Origin: Eustoma russellianum
Lineage: Eukaryota > Streptophyta > Magnoliopsida > Gentianales > Gentianaceae
Direction of reading: 5' to 3'
Assembly (NCBI GenBank): GCA_036186865.1
Contig: AP025067.1
Span: 9,038,981 to 9,102,980, forward strand
Length of the DNA: 64,000 nucleotides
In this document: one piece after another, positions 45,698 to 55,754 of the stretch
Layout of the letters: the number at the start of each line of letters is the position of its first letter
Position numbering within the stretch: position 1 is the stretch's first letter
Notes under the pieces: generated by a model
The model's database searches: none
What the model was told of the DNA's origin: nothing
What the model saw: only the letters and a program-made list of their open reading frames with translations
Position numbers and translations under genes: made by a program

Positions 45698-48600
45698 TGT
45701 TGTACCCAACGAAAAATCACATTGTACTTGAGACTTGTATAAGTGAATTAATGAAAAGTTGCATCTTCAAGTACATTTTACTATGTTTTATGATTATTCC
45801 TTTAATTAGAGTTTTGTCAAAGCAAATATTGTATAATACTTCAAGCATGAATTATGGACTATGTGAAGTGACCAACTCACCCCAATACCATAAGAGGTTT
45901 CGGCCCTAAGGCCTTAAAGGGGCTTGGAATATCCTTCCAATTAAAAGGAGACCAATCCTAAGGGCCTTCTTAAAAACAAGCCCAATAGCAATTAGGGTTT
46001 TCAAGTAGTGGGGGTAATTAAATCAACATGAATTAAGAAAATATGAAAAATAACACAAATAAACCCCTCCCAAACCCCACTACATTCGGCCCCCATGAGT
46101 TCTAGAAAACTCATGATATTTTCCAATTATATTTTATTAAGAAAATCAAGAAAGGGGATAATTAAGGAAAAAGGGCAAGCATGGGAGACAAAAGATGCTA
46201 AGTGCAAGACTCAAGGTTGCTTTTTTTTTATTTTCATGCAACCTTGTTCCCCTTTCCCTCCTAGCATGCGCCGGCCCCCTCCCATAACCAAGAGGCTTCT
46301 TTCTTCTTATTTTAATAAAGAGCCTCTTAATCCATCTTTAACCTATTAACTATCCAAGAAATTACCAAGCAAATAGCAATAGTCTTTCCCTCTCCTTTCC
46401 CTCAAAGCACACGACCAACTTGAGCCAAGGAGATCCAAGAATCATTCGTGTGCAAGTTTGGTCTATGTGAGTATATCCTAAACTCCTTAAGTGAATTCTA
46501 TACCTCACATAGTGAAGCTCACACGATCCCTCTTTTCTTGTGAAAACCGTGACCTCCAAGAGGTCACTAGGTGAAGATTTTCAAAGTACTAAGAGAGATT
46601 AGGTTCTTGGTGGGTTGGATTCATCTCAACCTCCATTCAAGATTCAATTTTTTAAGACCATCTAGCCTCAAACTAAGTTGTATTATGTGTTTAAACAGTG
46701 GCTAACAAATATTTCTAGCCCTAAAACCGTGTATATTAGGAAAGGGTTGAAGGAAGCATTACCTTGTTTCAACAAGCTTCAAGCAAGATCTAAGATCCAA
46801 AAAGGCAAGTACACTATAAATGCTCTTGACTTGTGTGTGAAAGTATATGCTTGAATGTGTAGCTATTATTAAGATTTAACCTTAGATGGATAACATTAAG
46901 CTTGAAGCATGAAAGTTTAGTGTTCCTTAAGAAAGGTGACTTGCATGTGTGAAATTCCCCCACACATGAGTTCTTTGCCTCCTTTGAATATGAACATGTT
47001 GCATATCTAAGATAAATGGGGTAACATTTCTATTTCTCACCATGTAAAGGGGACGGTGGAGGAATGAGATAGGGTTGAACAATATTTCATGTGAAAGAAT
47101 ATGTTTTGAGAGGTGAAAAATATATGGAAGTTATATGTTTGAATGTTTTATTGCTTAGATGTGTTATCTTCATTATGAAAATGAAATATAGGACCTTCTT
47201 ATGTGTAGGAAACGGCTGTTTGGGGGTTAGGAAGTACATAAATTTAGTTGTACCAAAAGTAGACTTTATTATGTACAAAATGTGCAATATCAACGTGTAC
47301 TGTGTATAAGTTTCAAACTGTTTTAAAGTGATTTGTATGCAGCCTATATAATTTATTAGAACCTGTAATGTCTAAGTTAGAAAGTGTATTTGATGGCTAG
47401 TAAGTCATTTTAGAAGAATAAGTTTAGTTGGTACACTTTTAGCAAGAAAAGTGACAAAAGGGAAAAATTACTGGAACATGACAGATTAAAGTGACGTTTT
47501 GTAAAGCCCGAAAATGGTCCTTAGGAACGTAAAAATGAGCCAATTTTTGGTTGGATGCTAGCTTTATGTGTTTATTAAATCTGTGAGTTGGAATTTTGGA
47601 AAAAGGACTTGTGGTTTATTTACAATAAAATTTTCAGTGAAGGCTGGTCATTCCAGATATTGCATGTACCTATCTTTAGAAAAATAATTAGATGACCATC
47701 TTAAACCCGTTGGATTGCTCTGGAATTTTTATGGTAAACTCTTAAAACAAGATGAACATATCCATGTAAATAAATCCACTTTGAACCACTATTTTTAGGG
47801 TTAACAACTGAGTTGAAGTTAACGGCACAAAACTGGAAAACAGGACAGAATTATGGCAAGAATTGTGAGGCCTTATTATTATGAATTTGGACTCATATGT
47901 GTTATTGGGCTTATGAATACTACTTCTTGGTATGTCCATTATGTTTTCCAGGTATTGACCCAAAATAAATAAGCTTTTTGGGCTTGAAAGCAAGGTAAAA
48001 GCTGGGTACTGCGCTGCTGAATCAAGCAGTACCCTGTTTTGGTAATTTAATGATTTGAGTGTTCTATATGTCCTGAAACATTACGAATTTTTTTCGCCAA
48101 GTAGATAAGACTACATTATGCATATGTATGTCATGAGATCATGAGAATAGGCCGAAATTATGAGGTTTGAGGCCGCATGAACAGAACGTTAAATTCTGGA
48201 AATTTTTCTAGCTTATAAAATATGACTATACGTGTATTATGTGATGCATCTAGCCATGAGTCTCATGTTGCACGTCATGCATTGCATCATCATCATTCAC
48301 GTGATTTATGAAACTGAGCTCATGACAAAGAAATTATGAAAAATGATTTTTTAAGAAAAGATTTTAGTTTTGAAAAGAATGACTCCTATTGGTACCATTT
48401 ATTTCTTGCCAGCATAAACCGCTCCAGATCCGGGGTTAAATGATCTGATGATTATGACCGTTCAGGCTTGGAGAGAATAGACCAGATTGTGACGATTATG
48501 ACCGCTCAGGCTCGGAGAGGATAGACCTGATTGTGATAATTATGACCGTAGAGGCCCAGAGAGAATAGACCTGATGACTATGATTGATGATATGACCGTT

Positions 48601-49412
48601 TTTGGATCTGGAAATAATAGATTCGAAAGGATGGACATGACCGCCTCAGATCCGGATATAATAGATTTGAATACTTTTTTGTTTTATTGACGATGATGTT
48701 TTGAAAGAAAGAATGAGCGAATTTGTCCTTATATTGTCATACTACATCATACGTGCATATTCATACATGTTGCATTTAATGGCTTTTCGTATGTTTGGTA
48801 CACTATTACTTAGGCTAGGATGTTATGACTTGATATCCCCTAAGTTATGATTTTAATGTTATTTCGTATAAGTTATGATCTTGTTACTTACGGATACTGG
48901 ATGGAAGGTCAGGAATGTTATGAATCCAAATTTTGGGGTTTGGTTCTTGTGTATACTTTCCACTTAATTCATGATCATTTATGGTATACTCACTGGTGAC
49001 GTTGTCACTCATCCCTTATTTTTCCTCCCAGAACCTGCAGGAAACAGGGTTGAGTGGATCGAGGATGAACATAGGGTTCCTTATCCATAGAAGAGCGACC
49101 GGAGGACGACTTAAGGATTTTTGTTATGATGGTCATGTTTGATGGACTTTTTATAAACTTATGTTGGGAACATTGATGTTCGGATTTCCTTATTTCGCGA
49201 ACATGGTTGTAAGACTTATGTCGGATGTTTAGACTGTTTTATTTAAAAGTTTTTATTTTGCCTCTGTTTTCGCTTACCTGTTGATGTGTAGGCATGAAAG
49301 TCCATATATTTTGTTATGGACTACGACATGTTATGGATTGACGCCTGGTACTCTCCGTAGTAAAGTGTGGCGGACGCACCGTATCCACTAGGCCGGGGTG
49401 TGGGGCGCTACA
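45698..49412 (+). repeat. Tekay 3' LTR (3715 bp)
   Basis: It begins TGTTGTACCC and ends GGGGCGCTACA, followed by the AGTTT duplication. It is uninterrupted and contains the array of about 46-bp repeats (48440-48670). Open frames (45646-45909, 46362-46559, 47742-47993) are shared with the 5' LTR or lack motifs, and are noncoding. Confidence 0.93.
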
Positions 49413-49417
49413 AGTTT

Positions 49418-50962
49418 GACTATTGAGAGGACTTGATCCTTCTGCTTGAAGAAGGATGAGACCATTGACCCTGTTAGCATTGCCAATCATCTTCTTGGAG
49501 AAGATCTCCTGAAAATAACATTTAGAAGGTGAGAATGTCACTTCACATATAGTATCTTCAACATGTTTACCAACAGAGATCAAGTTAAATCTTAGCTCGG
49601 GTATGAATGGAACATTCTTTAATTTTAAGTTCTCAGTCAGCTTGATATTACCACACCCAACAATATTAATCCCAGCACCATTAGCAACCTTAACTTTTGT
49701 AGGATTATAAAACATCATATAATCAGTCAATTTTTCTTCTTCCATGTCATATGATGAGTGGCATCAAAATCAACAATCCAGGTAGAGAAGAGTTTAGAAT
49801 TTTTACTATAGCTAGCCATGGTGGCTTGAATAGCTTCTTCTTTATGTCTTGTGGTTGTTGTTGAGAATGATGTTGCTTCATAAACTTGAAGATTGCATCC
49901 AGTTGACTTTGGATCGGGACATTAGATGGTCGGATAACATAGTTACTATACACATTTGGGCTGACTCCTTTCCATTTGTCATTGTTGGAGGCTTGAGACC
50001 TCTGAGGTTCAGGGTTCCTCCATTTTTCATTGAATCTAGTGGGTGGTCTGCCATGTTTGGCAAAACACCTTTCTTGTATGTGTCCTGTTTTCTTGTAAAA
50101 TTTGCAGAAAGGTTTAAAGCCACCACTTCTCTTGCTATCATGTTGAGAGGGAGGAACATATCTCCCTTTTACTGCATTTGAAGTAGCTTGATCATATTGA
50201 GTGTTTTTAGGTATAGAAACAACCATTGTTGTTCCTTCAGTTATGGAAATAGAGGTGATCATGAGTTTGATCATGCTCTTTTCCTTGCTTATCTCATAGA
50301 ACACATTGTTAATGGAGGGAAGTGGCTTAATACCAAGAATCCTTCCTCTGACATCATCGGATTCTTTATTCAAACCAGTCAAGAATCTAAAGATTCTTTT
50401 GGTTTCAGTAAAATTCTCATACATTTTACAACTTGTTGATGTGGCCACTTATAAGTGTCATAGACATCAATGTGTTGCCAAATTATTTTTAACTGACCAA
50501 AGTACACGTTCACATGTGAGCCCCCTTGTTTTATGTCATGAAACATAATATCAAGTTCATAGAATTCAGATACATTATCAAGTTCAGAGTATATTTCTTG
50601 TGCTTCTTTCCAAATATCAGCAGCAGAATCATAGAGGATAAATTTATCACTTACATCAGCGGTCATTGACCCAATCAACCAGGCCATAATCATAGAATTC
50701 TTAGCATTCCAAGTTTTGATTCGAACATCACTCTCATCAGGAACTTCACTTTCATCTTTAAGGTAATCTTCCTTACCGTTGCCTGTGATAAAATCTTTAC
50801 AGATCTAGACCATGCAAGATAGTTGTTCTCATTGAGCTTATGATGTGTTATTATAACAGGGGTTGAATCAATGGTGTTGTGATTTGAGATAACTCCAGAT
50901 GAGTTAATGAGAACAATTGCAGGACTAGGATTAGATGGAACCTCGCTTTCAACAGACTCCAT
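49418..50962 (-). pseudogene. Copia-1 gag, protease and pre-integrase start
   Basis: On the minus strand the ATG at 50962 begins MESVESEVPSNPSPAIVLIN, and LNENNYLAWSRSVKI is the usual gag N-terminal box of Copia elements. After frameshifts the segment 50693-50379 has AWLIGSMTADVSDKFIL and the UBN2-like region. 50448-49747 has FRFLTGLNKESDDVRGRIL and CKFYKKTGHIQERC, a CCHC knuckle. 49745-49418 holds the protease tail and pre-integrase (NVPFIPELRFNLISVGK). The chain continues at 14844 across the Tekay insertion. Confidence 0.84.
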
Positions 50963-51064
50963 ATCTCAAGTTTAGATGCATAGAGATCTTTGAAGACAAC
51001 AAAAATGGTGATGACCAGTGGTATATTTGAACAGGAGCTTACGAAATCAGTACACAACACTATA

Positions 51065-51076
51065 GCTCGGATACCA
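51065..51076 (-). other. Copia-1 primer-binding site
   Basis: TGGTATCCGAGC on the minus strand differs from the usual TGGTATCAGAGC at one position and sits next to the putative LTR end. Confidence 0.75.
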
Positions 51077-51078
51077 TA

Positions 51079-51491
51079 TAGAGAAAATGAGCTCAAATAT
51101 CACACAATTAACGCTTTACAAGAGGATAAAATCATTTATTATTTCCAATGCCATCGAGTTCATACATATATACACAGCTGATGCCAACGGTAGTCTGCTT
51201 GACAGAGACAGCCAACGACAATTTTTTACAGGGTAAGAACTTCCAGATAAAATCAAGTTAAATCATCAAAATGATGATGTATCAAATGACCTATGATTAA
51301 ACAATAATTATGTACAATAACACGATAAAATGAAGCAAAAAAGGAGAATTAGGCATGAGAGTAGGTGTTTGACGGTTAACGAAAAACGTTTGTGGAAATG
51401 CCTCCATGAGATTTTCTGATGTTGAACACACAAAACTTATTCCTGTGCTTCTGGTTTGTGTCTTCATCTAGTATATTCTGCATTCCAACAA
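51079..51491 (-). repeat. Copia-1 5' LTR (~410 bp)
   Basis: On the minus strand it starts TGTTGGAATGC at 51491, where it abuts LINE E, and ends near 51079. The partner LTR is not in the window, so the exact ends are inferred from the TG start and the primer site. Confidence 0.65.
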
Positions 51492-54200
51492 TTGATATGT
51501 TTGCCAACGGAGGAGAAGGTCCGACAGGCGGTATGCCAGCTTAACCCTCACAGTGCGACTGACCCTAATGCGTATATGGTGCATTTTATCACTCGTGTTG
51601 GTCTATTATTCATTCTGATATAGATAAGGCAGTGCAAGAGTTTTTATTGGGAGTTCTGCTACCGCTTGCTATGTCGAGTACTCTCATTACCATTCTACCT
51701 AAGTGTCATGCACCTTCAGCTTTTGGCGACCATCGACCTATCTGTTTGTCTGCTTTTATGAGTAAGGTACATACTCGTATTTTTGCTACTTGCCTCAGTC
51801 GTTTACTCCCTCTCTTGATTTTGCCAGAGCAAACGGGATTCATGAAGGGTTATGACATTTCCGCTTAGGTGGTTTAAGCTAATAAGATGATCCATATGCT
51901 GGATAAGGGAGGCTAGGATGCACAGGTATGTTTGAAGCTTGACATGATGAAAGCTTTTGATCGGTTCACTTGGGAGTATTTGGCTAAGGTGTTGCATTGT
52001 TTTGGCTTTACGAGTTTTTCATTCTGCTAATTCTCAATAAACTACAGCATGCACGATTGTCAATGTAGATTAATGGAGTTTTGTGTGGTTTCTTTTCTCT
52101 GGGCCATGGGGTAAAGCAGAGGGATCCTTTGTCTCCCCTATTGATTATCTTGGCTCTGAAGGTTTTGGCCAAGGACTCTGTATGCATGTGGAGGCCAGAA
52201 AGATACGTACTTTTTCATTAGGACAGATGCCGTTTTATATTTGTCATATGGCTTATGCCGATGACCTTTTGGTCTTCTTGTGGGGTGACATCCACAATCT
52301 TTTAGCATTTAAAGGTTTTCTTGCACAGTATGAACGAGCATCGGGGCATAAAGTCAACTTTGTAAAAAGCCGCTTTGTGTCATCCTTGGGTATATCTATT
52401 GACACTCCTTCACCAAATAGAGGTCACACCTATGATGACTTACACTAAGCTGCCTATGTGTTATTTGGGGTCTTTCTTGTATAAGGTTATTGACTGCACG
52501 TATTATTGTGTGACAATGATACAACGTTTTGATAGGCATCTGAATGGCTGGCGGAATAAATTACTTTCGTAGGCAGACTGGTTGGGGCTGATCCTCCATG
52601 TCCTAAGTTCTTTGCCACTACATGTGATGGTAGTGGCAAGAGTCCCCAAATCGGTCATACATGAGTTTCAGGGGAAAATGACAAATTTATTTTGGGGAGG
52701 AAGTGTTTCTAAGCATCACTGGGTTTCTTGGAACAACATTACTTTTCCACTAGAGGAAGATGGCTTAGGGGTCCGAGATTCATCTACGCTGCAAGATCCT
52801 TATATTTTTGTTTATGGTTGTAACACCAACAGCAGGATACATTGTGGAGTCGATATATACAGCACAAATATGGCTGATAGGGGAATTATCGACCATGCAA
52901 TATAGATTTTGTCAAATGGCATACTCTTTGCTGAATTCATCAAGTATTTTTCACAACATTGCCATGATGTGGGGGCGGATATGAGCTGGACACTTGCACC
53001 GGGAGGAAATTTTATGCTGGCATCTGCATATGGATTTTGCTGTACATCTCGTTGAAAGATACTTTTGCATACTTATATTTGGCATGCTCATCAACGGCCA
53101 GCCGTAAGTCTTTTCCTATCACATTTGTTTAATGGAGCACTATTAATGGAGAACTATTTATGCCGGTTTATAACGGTTATGCCTACTCAATGTCCTTTCT
53201 GCCATTCGACATTCGCAAAAATTGATCATGTTTCTTTAGTTGCCCGATGATAAAGATAATCTGGCGATACTTTGCACACTTATTGGATGTCTACGCGCCT
53301 TGCATCTCTTCTGTTTGGTTGTATCTTATGTCTTGGTGGTTTTACTCTAATTCCTACTTGTTACGGGGGGTTAAGTGTATTATTTTGCCTGGCATCATAT
53401 TGTATTTTATTTGGCGTTCATATACAACTGCGACATAATGATGGCTGCTCTTCGACTGCTACGATGATTTTGGCAGGAATCTGAGTAGACGTGTATACTT
53501 GGTATAAGAGTATAGATGAGACTAAGTTGGCCTGCAATTACCCAGAGTTAATTCAGGTCGGTCTGATGCCTTTTTGCGTCCACTAAGACTACGGGTTCTG
53601 ATGGATGACGCCCCCTTCAAGCCGGATAAAGCTTAATGCAGATGCAGCTGTTGGGCGTGATAAAGTGGCAGGAGGTGCGATTTTGCGGGACTTGGCTGGC
53701 CTTTCTAATGTTGCTTTGCATTTTCGCCTGCCACATGTATCGTCTTTGGAGGCAGAGGCTCAAGCAGTTCTACTTGGTTTGTTGTATTTCCTACCACAAC
53801 ATCCTACATTGATTTTGGAGACAAATTGCGTCGAGCTTGCCTGGATGTTGGCCATGAATTCACGAACGCCCTACAGGACTATATTTCGATAGTTGCGATT
53901 TATCCTACAAGGGGATGTGCGAGTTACTTTACACACCACGACAAACTAACAATGCTGCACACTTTCTGGCATAATTAGGCTTGATGAATGATACATGTCG
54001 TGCATATTCAATCCTTCTACTTTACTTTCACTAGTTCGAGGTTGGGTTTCTGCTGATGTTTTCACAGGATCATTACATCCTGTATTGTAGCCACTAGCTT
54101 GTGTTCTTTCATGTACTCAGATAATGGTTTTCTTGCGCAACAAGTGAGGCTACCATATATTTCATATTAAAATGTCGGAAGGCAAATTGCCATCTTTCAT

Positions 54201-54202
<2 letters not shown>
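51492..54202 (+). mobile_element. LINE E: 5'-less copy next to Copia-1
   Basis: The copy begins abruptly at the RT upstream box, directly beside the Copia-1 LTR. It runs through RT, zf-RVT and RNase H to a shortened 3' UTR and a (TA)n tail. The terminal motif is GGTTTTCTTGCGCAA plus CAAGTGAGG (about 54126-54150). About 30 nt separate the ORF2 stop from that motif, so the hairpin units seen in A-D are deleted here. The missing 5' half would lie beyond Copia-1 if Copia-1 inserted into this copy, but it is not found at the Copia-1 far end. Confidence 0.82.
51496..54090 (+). pseudogene. LINE E ORF2 remnant: RT, zf-RVT, RNase H
   Basis: The RT starts LPTEEKVRQAV (51503). The segment 51632-51868 has QEFLLGVLLPLAM and PEQTGFMKGYDIS. 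52083-52448 has AYADDLLVFLWG (catalytic YADD). 52582-52905 has PLEEDGLGVRDSSTLQ. zf-RVT is CPFCHSTFAKIDHVS (about 53185). RNase H at 53605-53892 has LNADAAVGRDKVAGGAILRD and LEAEAQAVLLGLLY. At least six frameshifts or stops separate these pieces. The stop is TAG at 54088-54090. Confidence 0.84.

Positions 54203-54250
<48 letters not shown>
54203..54250. repeat. (TA)n tract joining LINE E and LINE D
   Basis: An uninterrupted TA run of about 48 bp forms the tail of LINE E. The first base of LINE D (GACGATAAAGG) follows directly. Confidence 0.95.
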
Positions 54251-54252
<2 letters not shown>

Positions 54253-54434
54253 CGATAAAGGTGAGATGGATTCCCTCTGGCGATCGCGAACCCCGACGGC
54301 ACTAGCCGCCGGCGCCGGCTGATTTCCTTCCTTTCGCTGCTTATTTCCGATCATTCCTGCCTTCTCATTGCTATCTCAATTCCCTGCTTTTGCTTTCGAC
54401 GGTTTTTTTCCCCGCTGCTGGCATCGCGACGATC
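54251..54434 (+). other. LINE D 5' UTR
   Basis: A 184-nt leader, GC-rich at its start, includes the perfect 12-base palindrome GCCGGCGCCGGC (54308-54319). It begins GACG like LINE F (60580), which suggests a defined 5' end. The first ATG that gives a conserved protein is 54435; the frame is open upstream to 54390 but those residues are not shared by LINE B. Confidence 0.65.
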
Positions 54435-55717
54435 ATGACGACTGCACCGAGTTTTGCTGCGGTTGTCGCCGGCGCAGGATCTTCAGGCAATATCGACATT
54501 GCGCCGAAATCGGTTTCCAGATATAAAGGTCTCCCGTTGATCTCTTTTCTTGATGCTGAAACTGATGCATTGGCTGAACCCTACAGGTATTCTTTGGTTG
54601 GCACTTTTTGGTATGGCAGACCACCTCTAAAAATGATACGTGAGGCTTTTGAAAAAATTGGCTTTCATCAAGATTTACGCATCACATTGATTGATCAATC
54701 GCATATCCTACTGAATTTCCGCAATGAAGCGGATTATTTGCGCTGCTTTTATCGTCGTTCATGGCATATTTCTGGGTGTCATATGAGGATTACAAAGTGG
54801 ACAGTAGATTTTGATCTAAGCGCTGATGTTCCTATTGTTCCAGTCTGGGTTGCGCTGTCATCGTTACCGATCCATCTACATCATCGTGCAGCCCTTTTTG
54901 AAATCGTTCGGCCGATTGGAACACCATTGAAATTGGATGTCGCCACTTCAGATGGCTTGCGCCCGTCAGTGGCTTGGGTCTGTGTTGAGGTTGATGTATC
55001 ACAGGATTTGCCCCAAAAAATTTATTTGCAGGCAAAGGGAAGATTGATCTTACAATCAATAGTTTACGAGGATCTCCCATTGTTCTGTACATCATGTCGC
55101 AGATTGGGTCATGCAGCAGCTGCATGTCCAACTAAGGAAAATGGTACGCCCCCCCACCGCCGCCACCTCCTCCACCAAAGCTGGATCGTCCACCGCGGCA
55201 ACGCTGGACCCCAATCAAGAAGCGGGTGACGGAACCGATTTTGTCTCAACCCGAGGTCACTGCTGAACCATCTGCTCGGGCTGATCACTACTCGCCAATG
55301 GCGGAAACACAAGCTGAGGAAGATACCCCTCCATCAGATCCAACCCATCCTCTCACTGCCGCTGCCCACCCTGACGAGGAATATTGTGATGCTGCGGATC
55401 AGCAACTACCCATTGAGCCAACCCACGTGGACACAGGTCATTCGTCTGACACGGATTTGCCCACAGAGGGTTCGGTCGAGGATATTTCGCATGTTTCAGA
55501 AGACGTTGCCCGTCGAATGTAGTGTATACCACCATCCCCGAATGAGGAGGTTTTGATATCACGTTTGACAGATAACGAAACTGCGACGGAATTCATACCA
55601 GTGGTGCCGCGGCGTAAGCGCAAGGCTCGTAAAGATTTACTGCCTCTTCCACCTTCCACGATCTTAACACGTAGCGCTTCTCACATCGTCCAGGGAAGTA
55701 CCTCTCTTTCTCAATGA
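54435..55717 (+). pseudogene. LINE D ORF1 (DUF4283-like, CCHC knuckle)
   Basis: MTTAPSFAAVV at 54435 matches the LINE B start. The DUF4283-like domain covers about residues 50-215 (FWYGRPPLKMIREAFEKIG to EDLPLFC). The knuckle CTSCRRLGHAAAAC is at about 55087-55128. A frameshift at the C run near 55148 leads into the frame that starts at 55226, and a TAG at 55520 (Gln codon in A and B) interrupts it. The acidic region and the C-terminal box VPRRKRKARKDLLPLPP (55603-55653) follow. TGA at 55715-55717 ends it within ATGA. It should bind element RNA in the transposition particle. Confidence 0.88.
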
Positions 55718-55754
55718 ATACACTAGTTTGGAATATCCGGGGCATGCGTGCCTC
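55714..55754 (+). promoter_or_regulatory. ORF1/ORF2 stop-start junction with downstream hairpin (LINE D)
   Basis: ATGA at 55714-55717 is both the ORF2 start and the ORF1 stop. GGGGCA-TGCG-TGCCTC at 55739-55754 can form a 6-bp stem (one G-U) with a tetraloop, 25 nt after the start of the ATG. The same arrangement is seen at 4348 (LINE A), 5979 (LINE B) and, with a 5-bp GGGAG/CTCCC stem, at 62124 (LINE F). Stop-start overlap suggests reinitiation of translation on ORF2; that is an inference. Confidence 0.7.

Larger units (their letters stand above)
14850..49412 (+). mobile_element. Tekay-like chromovirus (Ty3/Gypsy) with three nested insertions
   Basis: The element begins TGTTATACCC (14850) and ends GGGGCGCTACA (49412), flanked by AGTTT at 14845-14849 and 49413-49417. 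LTRs of about 3.5 kb (5', net of an insert) and 3.7 kb (3'), a TGGTATCAGAGC primer site, the pol order PR-RT-RH-INT and a C-terminal chromodomain place it in the Tekay/Del chromovirus group. After subtracting Copia-2, Copia-3 and the solo LTR about 12.8 kb of own sequence remains. Coding parts are broken by stops and frameshifts, so it is not autonomous now. Confidence 0.9.
13201..51491 (-). mobile_element. Copia-1: Ty1/Copia element split by a 34.6-kb insertion, 3' part lost
   Basis: Only 13201-14849 and 49413-51491 belong to this element; everything between is the Tekay nest. On the minus strand the order is 5' LTR (51491-51079), primer site (51076-51065), gag (50962 to about 49750), protease/pre-integrase (49745-49418), then, across the insertion, the rest of pre-integrase, integrase and the start of RT (14844-13201). 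The two halves join exactly when the insert and one AGTTT copy are removed. RT motifs after FLNGDLEEEVHMH, the RNase H and the 3' LTR are missing, replaced by LINE C. Confidence 0.85.
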
